From the NCBI GenBank assembly GCA_011776225.1, contig JAABXR010000129.1:1-33183 (forward strand): a stretch of DNA of 33,183 nucleotides, written 5' to 3'. Source of the stretch: Phycisphaerae bacterium (GTDB taxonomy: Bacteria; Planctomycetota; Phycisphaerae; Sedimentisphaerales; Anaerobacaceae). Position 1 is the first letter of the stretch, and each line of letters begins with the position of its first letter. The position numbers were made by a program, and so were the translations under genes. Shown here one piece after another: positions 26,738 to 33,183 of this stretch. Under the pieces are notes generated by a model. It searched no databases, was not told the DNA's origin, and saw only the letters and a list, made by a program, of their open reading frames with translations.

Positions 26738-28786
26738 TCATTTTTTCAGCCATCTGTCGAGCCAGCCAATCACCGTCTCGTGCCAGAGAATGGAATTGTT
26801 GGGCTTGAGCACCCAGTGGTTTTCATCGGGGAAGTAGAGCAGCCTGCTTTCAATGCCGAGCCGCTGCAGGGCGTTAAACGTGGACAAGCCCTGGGTATCA
26901 ACAACCCTAAAATCCAACGCTCCATGGATAACCAGCATCGGGGTTTTCCAGTTTTTGACGTAGTTGACAGGATTGTGCTTTTCATAGCCATCGGGATTTT
27001 CCCAGGGTGTTCCGAGATGATCCCATTCAGGAAACCAGAGTTCTTCGGTGTCAAAGTAGGCCATTCGTTCATCAAGGTTGCCATCGTGGTTTACGAGACA
27101 GCGGAAACGGTCGGGCCATTTTCCTGCTATCCAGTTAACCATATAACCACCGAATGAAGCGCCCAGGGCACCCACTCTATCACCGTCCATCCAGGGATAT
27201 CGCTTCAGGGCTGCAGCCAGACCTTTTTGCAGGTCCTCAAGGGGCTTGCCTCCCCAGTCGCCCCTGATGGAATCAGTAAAGGGCTGTCCATAACCTGTAG
27301 AGCCGTGAAAATCGACCATAACGGCCGCATATCCGGCCCCCGCATAGGCTTGCGGATTCCAGCGGTAGTGGAAAGTGTTGCCGAAAGAGCCCTGAGGGCC
27401 ACCGTGAATCAGAAAAGCTACGGGGTACTTTTTACGGGGATTAAAATCCACGGGTTTGACTATGTAGCAATAGACCTTCTCGCCATTGAATCCCTCGAAG
27501 GAAAACTGCTCATATTCACCCATTCGGGCGGCGGCGATTTTCTCTGCGTTGATTTTGGTGACTTGACGCACATTACCACCATCAGGTCTAACCGAATACA
27601 ATTCCACGGGGCTGGTCATGGAACAGGCGCCATAAATAATCCTTTTGCCTGCAATATCGGGGGAACTGATGCTGCCTTCTTTGACTACAGTACGAACTAA
27701 AGCTGTTTTTACATCGATTGCGAACAGGGATTTTTGGCCTGTATTAGCCGCTGTGGCATAGATTGTCTTGCTATCGTCTGAGAAGCAGAGAGAAGATGGG
27801 CTGCGATCCCAGTTTTCCGTTAAGATGCGTCTTCTGCCCCTCGGCCATTTCTGGAGGATAATTCGAAATCTGTCGGACTCGTAACCGGGCCTTGCCATGG
27901 CCAGGTAGGCCAGGACTCTGCCATCCGGCGAAAAGACGGGATTAGTATCCCATGCTTTGTTTTCCTCTGTCAAGCATTTCGGGGGGGATGAGCCGTCAAT
28001 TGGCACCTGATAGAGGTCGAAGTCCGTCGACCAGGGCTCCTGACGGCCTACATCGCGGGCGGAAAAGATAATGGCTTTGCCATCCGGTGTGAAGGTAATT
28101 TCCTCGGGGCCTCCAAATGGTTTGGAAGGAGTATCGGCATCCATTCCCGGCATCAGGTCTATGGGCTTGCCTGCGTCCGAGGGCATGACAAACAGATGCG
28201 AGCGTCGACCATCCTTCCATGTATCCCAGTGTCGAATAAAAATTCGGTCATAAATACGGCCGGTTGCTTTTTTTGCCTCGGTTTCGTCGAGCCTTTCCTT
28301 TGCACATTCTACCGTGTTGCAGTCGGGGAAGACTTCCATAGTAAAAGCAATGTGGCGGCCGTCAGGGGAGATGAGAAGATTTGCAACGTCAAGGGGCTCA
28401 TCCGTAATCTGCTCGGCCTCTCCACCATCAATGCGAATGCGCCAAACCTGTGAGGATTCCGAGCGTGTTGATATAAAATAAATGGTCCTGCCATCCGGCG
28501 CCCAGCGCGGATTAAAGTCGCCTTCAGTATGAGAAGTCAAACGACGAAGCCCGTTGCCGTCGACGCCGATGAGCCACAGGTCGTTGCTGCCGCCGTTTGC
28601 TTCGAGGTCTGTTTTCCTGAGCACAAAAACAATCGATTTGCCGTCCGGAGAGACTTGTGGATCCGAGATACGATCCATCGCCAGCATATCGTGAACCGAA
28701 AACGGATGAGTCCGGACGGCAGGGTCCGAGGCACAAACCGCAACAGTCATGTGAATAATGAAGAACAACAAACAAATCACACGCAT
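26738..28786 (-). CDS. S9 family (prolyl oligopeptidase/acylaminoacyl-peptidase type) exported peptidase
   Basis: WD40-like/TolB propeller repeats (ISPDGRHIAFT, FSPDGRVLAYL); catalytic domain HGGPQGSFGNTFHYRW, GALGASFGGYMVNW, HGALDFRV. Confidence 0.95.
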   Translation of the reverse strand: MRVICLLFFIIHMTVAVCASDPAVRTHPFSVHDMLAMDRISDPQVSPDGKSIVFVLRKTDLEANGGSNDLWLIGVDGNGLRRLTSHTEGDFNPRWAPDGRTIYFISTRSESSQVWRIRIDGGEAEQITDEPLDVANLLISPDGRHIAFTMEVFPDCNTVECAKERLDETEAKKATGRIYDRIFIRHWDTWKDGRRSHLFVMPSDAGKPIDLMPGMDADTPSKPFGGPEEITFTPDGKAIIFSARDVGRQEPWSTDFDLYQVPIDGSSPPKCLTEENKAWDTNPVFSPDGRVLAYLAMARPGYESDRFRIILQKWPRGRRRILTENWDRSPSSLCFSDDSKTIYATAANTGQKSLFAIDVKTALVRTVVKEGSISSPDIAGKRIIYGACSMTSPVELYSVRPDGGNVRQVTKINAEKIAAARMGEYEQFSFEGFNGEKVYCYIVKPVDFNPRKKYPVAFLIHGGPQGSFGNTFHYRWNPQAYAGAGYAAVMVDFHGSTGYGQPFTDSIRGDWGGKPLEDLQKGLAAALKRYPWMDGDRVGALGASFGGYMVNWIAGKWPDRFRCLVNHDGNLDERMAYFDTEELWFPEWDHLGTPWENPDGYEKHNPVNYVKNWKTPMLVIHGALDFRVVDTQGLSTFNALQRLGIESRLLYFPDENHWVLKPNNSILWHETVIGWLDRWLKK

Positions 28787-28882
28787 AATTTCCTCCTTTT
28801 TCAGTTAAAAAAACAGATGGCTTGTTTACCAAAATTGCGGGATAAACAGTTTTTCGACCGGCCCCACCCGGCGCCCAGCCTT

Positions 28883-30505
28883 TCAGGCAGTGCGAGCTTC
28901 CTCCTTCACAAGTGTAATCGGGATATCGAGCCAGAAGGTTGAACCTTTGTCAAGCTCGCTTTCCAGTCCTATACTTCCGGCCAGCATAGCAGCTAATTCC
29001 TTACTGATGGTAAGGCCAAGGCCGCTTCCGGTCGTTTCACGTGTTATCGAGCCATCAGACTGGCGGAATTTTTCAAATATCTTTTCCTGATCGGCCTCAG
29101 CGATACCACATCCGGTATCAGCTACGGCGATTCGCACGGTGTTACCATCCGGCAGGAGGCTGGCGCGAATTTCAATTCTCCCCCGCTGGGGCGTGAACTT
29201 TACGGCGTTACTTAGAAAATTGTTAAGAATCTGCTGAACCTTGCCGGCATCCGTCATAAGTGGCGGGATATTGATATCGGTCAGGAGCTTTACCTTGATT
29301 TTCTTTTTCTTGGTCAGCAACGAAAAGGACGCTATCAGGCCCTTGCACAACTGGGGGACAGAGGTTTCTTCTATGTGCAGCTCCATTTTTCCGGCTTCGG
29401 TCTTTGCCAGGTCGAGCAGATCATTAATCATATTCAAGAGCCTGTTTCCGCCGGTAATGATATTCTCGGCGTACCTCTGTGCCTTTTCTTTTTTCAGAAG
29501 GCCGGGCTTGTCCCGCAGTACCTGGGCAAAACCTAAAATCGCGTTCAACGGCGTTCTGAACTCGTGCGAGACATTCGCCAGAAACTCGCCCTTTATTTTG
29601 TTTGCCTTGAACAGCTCGATATTCCTCTCGGAAAGCTCGGCTATCTTTGCATCGAGCTGTTTGTTGGCCTGTCGTAGTTTCTCCTGGGCGGCCTGCAAGC
29701 CATCAAGCATATCATTAAAGGCATTTGCGAGCTTTTCATATTCGTCTCCGGTCTTTATCGCGCTTCTTATATCGAGATTTCCCTCCGCTACGTTACTTGC
29801 CAGTGCCCGCAGTTGCCGAATCGGGCGCAGGATTACGCGCTGCGTTATCATATAAAATGCAACGATAGCCCCCGCACCGGCGAAGAGCCACGCGACGATT
29901 ACCGAGACCCAATTTATAAGTACCGTATATCCGATATCAGCCGATCGCTGAATAACCACGGCACCAATTTGTTCATTTAGCGAAAAAGCACTGCCAGAAC
30001 CCTGTGGCTTATGGCAATTTATACATTTATCATTTGCCCTGAAAATACGCACGTAGTTACTGTAACGGAGGCCAGCTTTGCTGGTAAAATAAATATCGTC
30101 TTCTCTGGTCTCCTCGGATCTTAAGGCATCAATCATCTCTTTCTGCTGTTCGGTCAACTGTGACAAGTCGGTTTCGCCATCTTTTGTGAAACGAATAAAT
30201 TGCATTTCCGGGTCATTCGCATCAAGTACTATATCAGTATCAAACAGCGGCGGAAGTGTCATTTCGCCGGGCTCTTTTAACCTGAAGTGCTGTCGCAGTA
30301 GGATCTCAGCTTTTGCCCGGCCGGTATCAAGATAGGCCTTTTTTGTCAACTGACCCATCCAGATATAAGGCCATGAAAGCGCAAGAGTTAAGACAAAAAT
30401 GACCGCCAATCCAAATGCTATCCTGCATTTTTCGGCTAAAGACAGAGGCCACAACCTAAGAAGCTTTAAAAACCTGGCTACAATGTTCTCTAATTTAATC
30501 CTCAT
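28883..30505 (-). CDS. Sensor histidine kinase with periplasmic CXXCH (DUF3365/Tll0287-like) sensor, HAMP, HisKA and HATPase domains
   Basis: Two TM segments; KCINCHKPQGSGSAF; HAMP after ITQRVILRPIRQL; H box FLANVSHEFRTPLNAILGF; N box ILNNFLSNAVKFT; GSGLGLTISKELA. Confidence 0.93.
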   Translation of the reverse strand: MRIKLENIVARFLKLLRLWPLSLAEKCRIAFGLAVIFVLTLALSWPYIWMGQLTKKAYLDTGRAKAEILLRQHFRLKEPGEMTLPPLFDTDIVLDANDPEMQFIRFTKDGETDLSQLTEQQKEMIDALRSEETREDDIYFTSKAGLRYSNYVRIFRANDKCINCHKPQGSGSAFSLNEQIGAVVIQRSADIGYTVLINWVSVIVAWLFAGAGAIVAFYMITQRVILRPIRQLRALASNVAEGNLDIRSAIKTGDEYEKLANAFNDMLDGLQAAQEKLRQANKQLDAKIAELSERNIELFKANKIKGEFLANVSHEFRTPLNAILGFAQVLRDKPGLLKKEKAQRYAENIITGGNRLLNMINDLLDLAKTEAGKMELHIEETSVPQLCKGLIASFSLLTKKKKIKVKLLTDINIPPLMTDAGKVQQILNNFLSNAVKFTPQRGRIEIRASLLPDGNTVRIAVADTGCGIAEADQEKIFEKFRQSDGSITRETTGSGLGLTISKELAAMLAGSIGLESELDKGSTFWLDIPITLVKEEARTA

Positions 30506-30659
30506 AAAGTTTATTATCCGTGAGCCAAAAAGAGTCTCGTCTGCGAATAAGTCAAAGTCCCGGTTGTTATTTTCAGCATCGAGGCAACACTTTTATCCGC
30601 CAAATCAGCAAAAAATTCAAGCTAATTTTTCGTCTTTACCTGTTGTCTTTGGTGTTGTT

Positions 30660-31313
30660 TTATGCCTTTATCGACCTGATAATAGCATCATCCATGCTGT
30701 CTCTGTTCACCAATTTTGAGGTTAAGAGGATTATTACCAATATGACGCCCCCAAAAAAACCACCGAGGTGGGCAAAATAAGCAACTCCCCCGGTGTATCC
30801 ACTGATAGCACCCAAGATATCCAAAGCCACACGCAATAGAATTATCCAAAAACCCGCTATGCTGAACCATCGCAAATAGGCTAAAAACCAAAAAAAACAC
30901 TTTATGGAATTATACGGATACAACACAAGATACACTCCAATAATCCCGTTTATCGCACCACTGGCACCGAGAGCCGGACGGACGTCAAAAGTTAGATGAA
31001 TAACCGCAGCCAGCAGCCCGACAGCTATGTATACAGGCAGATAGAGTACATTGCCAATCTTCGCACACACAGCATTACCAAAAACCCAAAGGAAAAGCAA
31101 ATTGAATATAATGTGAGGGTAGCCATCGTGCAACCACATATACCCAAGAAGGGCCCTCGCAGACCAACCAGACAAAACAAAAGGATCCATTCGCTCTTTG
31201 GGATAAATCTGCTGCAGGACAAACACAGCTATCATAGCAACAATTACAAGATAGTTAGCATACGGCCTTCTACTGCTTTTAACGTCGACTTTATATGGAA
31301 GCAACAGGAACAA
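30660..31313 (-). CDS. Rhomboid family intramembrane serine protease
   Basis: HIIFNLLFLWVFG, PALGASGAINGIIGVYLVLYP (GASGA), YFAHLGGFFGGV. Confidence 0.93.
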   Translation of the reverse strand: MFLLLPYKVDVKSSRRPYANYLVIVAMIAVFVLQQIYPKERMDPFVLSGWSARALLGYMWLHDGYPHIIFNLLFLWVFGNAVCAKIGNVLYLPVYIAVGLLAAVIHLTFDVRPALGASGAINGIIGVYLVLYPYNSIKCFFWFLAYLRWFSIAGFWIILLRVALDILGAISGYTGGVAYFAHLGGFFGGVILVIILLTSKLVNRDSMDDAIIRSIKA

Positions 31314-31368
31314 TAGACATTCTCCTCAATCGCGGCGGTGCGCGTTCCCCCCGCTATGGGCGAGGTTA

Positions 31369-33180
31369 TTACTGTTGGTCATTTGTTTTTTGCTCGATTG
31401 CACGCAAATGCTTTTGCGTTCTCAGGTTCAACTCTTCGAGCTGTTTTGCATCCACCCGGCTCGGCGCATCAGTCAAGAGACACTGTCCCCGCTGTGTCTT
31501 TGGGAATGCAATGACGTCTCTAATATTTTCGGTTCCTGTAAGCAACATAATGAGCCTGTCAAGACCGAATGCTATTCCACCGTGGGGCGGAGCTCCGAAT
31601 TCGAGTGCCTTTAGAAAGAAACCGAACTGCTGCCGGGCCTGTTTTTTGGATATATTGAGCAGGTCAAAGACTTTCTGCTGTACTTTCATGTTGTGTATAC
31701 GAATACTGCCTCCGCCAATCTCGGAGCCGTTAACAACGATATCATATGCCTGTGAGCGGACACCGGCCGGGTCTGTTTCAAGCTTGTCCAGGTCTTCCTG
31801 AACAGGGGCTGTAAACGGATGGTGTAATGAATCGTAACGCTTTTCGTCCTCGTTGTACTCAAACAATGGGAAGTCTACCACCCAGACAAACTCAAAGCCG
31901 TTTTCATCGTAGAGCCTGAGGTCTTTAGCCAGTTTACACCGCAGCGGCGCCAGAGACTTATTAGCAACATTTTCGCTATCTGCGACAAACAACAGCATGT
32001 CGCCCTCTTTTGCTTCGTAACGTTTGATGATCTTTTGCTGCAGCTGTTGTTCGAAGAACTTCGACAGGCCGCCAACAAATGAAAGTTTATCGTTTTCTTT
32101 TTTTAGCTTTGCCCAGGCCAGGCCCTTTGCGCCATAGTCTGCAACAAAACCTGTTAGCGTCTTTTCAATATCGCTTCTGGAATATTTTTTGCCCGGGGCA
32201 CAAAGACCTTTAACAATCCCGCCTTTTTCTATTGCCGAGGTAAAGACTTTGAAGGTGCTTTTTTCCGCGATATCCGATATGTCTTTCAACTTCATATCGA
32301 ACCTTAAATCCGGCCGGTCGGTACCGTAATCATCCACCGCTTCTTTGTATGACATCCGCCGCATCGGCGCCCTGACATCCACGTCCAGTATTTGCTTCCA
32401 AATCCTCGCTGTCATATTTTCGTGTACGCCGATGACGTCGTTAGTATCGACGAAACTCATCTCGACATCGATCTGGGTAAACTCGGCCTGTCTATCGGCC
32501 CTCGGGTCCTCATCGCGGAAGCATCTGACTATCTGGAAGTATTTATCGAGGCCGCCAACCATCATAATCTGCTTAAACAGCTGCGGGGATTGGGGCAGTG
32601 CGTAGAAGCAGTCTTTATGCAACCTGCTGGGGACGAGAAAATCCCTTGCTCCTTCGGGCGTGCTCTTTGCCAAATAGGGTGTCTCAATCTCCAGGAAACC
32701 CAATCTGTCGAAATAATCCCTCACAATTTTGGCGACACGATGGCGCACCCGGAGTCTCTCCTGCACCTGTGGGCGACGCAGATCAATATACCGGCTGGTG
32801 AGTCGGAGTTCCTCACTTGTTTTTTCAGCACTGTCGATTTCAAACGGCGGAGTTTTTGCGACATTTAAAATCTCCAACCGCTCAACGGCCAGTTCAATCT
32901 GGCCTGTCGGCAGCTTTGGATTTTCCATGCCCTCGCTTCTCTGCTGGACCTGCCCTTTGGCCGCTATTACCCATTCGCAGCGGACCGTCTTTGCCAGCTT
33001 GTGTGCCTGCGGTTGGGTCACAGGATTAAAGACCAATTGTGTCAGGCCTTCCCTATCCCTCAGGTCGATAAAAACCAGATTTCCGTGGTCTCGATAGGAA
33101 TGTGCCCATCCAGCCAGCGTTACCTTTTTACCGGCATCTTCCAGGCGAAGCCGGCCACAAGTATGTGTTCTTTTGAGCAT
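31369..33180 (-). CDS. aspS: Aspartate--tRNA ligase
   Basis: RTHTCGRLRLEDAGKKVTLAGWAHSYRDHGNLVFIDLRDREG; FLEIETPYLAKSTPEGARDFLVPSR; QIVRCFRDEDPRADRQAEFTQIDVEMSF; GGIAFGLDRLIMLLTG. Confidence 0.97.
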   Translation of the reverse strand: MLKRTHTCGRLRLEDAGKKVTLAGWAHSYRDHGNLVFIDLRDREGLTQLVFNPVTQPQAHKLAKTVRCEWVIAAKGQVQQRSEGMENPKLPTGQIELAVERLEILNVAKTPPFEIDSAEKTSEELRLTSRYIDLRRPQVQERLRVRHRVAKIVRDYFDRLGFLEIETPYLAKSTPEGARDFLVPSRLHKDCFYALPQSPQLFKQIMMVGGLDKYFQIVRCFRDEDPRADRQAEFTQIDVEMSFVDTNDVIGVHENMTARIWKQILDVDVRAPMRRMSYKEAVDDYGTDRPDLRFDMKLKDISDIAEKSTFKVFTSAIEKGGIVKGLCAPGKKYSRSDIEKTLTGFVADYGAKGLAWAKLKKENDKLSFVGGLSKFFEQQLQQKIIKRYEAKEGDMLLFVADSENVANKSLAPLRCKLAKDLRLYDENGFEFVWVVDFPLFEYNEDEKRYDSLHHPFTAPVQEDLDKLETDPAGVRSQAYDIVVNGSEIGGGSIRIHNMKVQQKVFDLLNISKKQARQQFGFFLKALEFGAPPHGGIAFGLDRLIMLLTGTENIRDVIAFPKTQRGQCLLTDAPSRVDAKQLEELNLRTQKHLRAIEQKTNDQQ

Positions 33181-33183
33181 ATA

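Overview
This is a chromosomal window of mostly housekeeping genes. Protein sequences suggest a Planctomycetes/Phycisphaerae-type bacterium (sulfatase, PEP-CTERM and GLUG proteins), but that is inference. Minus-strand genes: a partial GLUG-repeat surface protein; dnaA; a Phd/YefM-RelE/ParE toxin-antitoxin pair; an lptB-def-fmt-rsmB-ABC ATPase-ABC permease cluster; dnaK; mcsA (frameshifted)-mcsB; a 6-pyruvoyl-tetrahydropterin synthase (PTPS)-family protein; coaD; an S9 peptidase; a heme-motif histidine kinase; a rhomboid protease; and aspS. Plus-strand genes: a sulfatase, a beta-propeller protein, a phosphoesterase-yidC-mnmE operon, a frameshifted PEP-CTERM gene, a truncated S8 protease and a small basic protein. 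I saw no rRNA, tRNA, CRISPR array, integrase or transposase. The best leads are: (1) a structured RNA leader at about 23.38-23.58 kb with mutually exclusive hairpins and a U-tract, upstream of a 68-aa protein; (2) a toxin-antitoxin cassette flanked by two ~94-bp copies of the 3' end of an ABC permease gene that differ almost only synonymously; (3) a candidate oriC next to dnaA; (4) a MnmE with altered G-domain motifs; (5) single-base frameshifts in a PEP-CTERM gene and in mcsA; (6) a family of short repeats at 20.76-21.0 kb.
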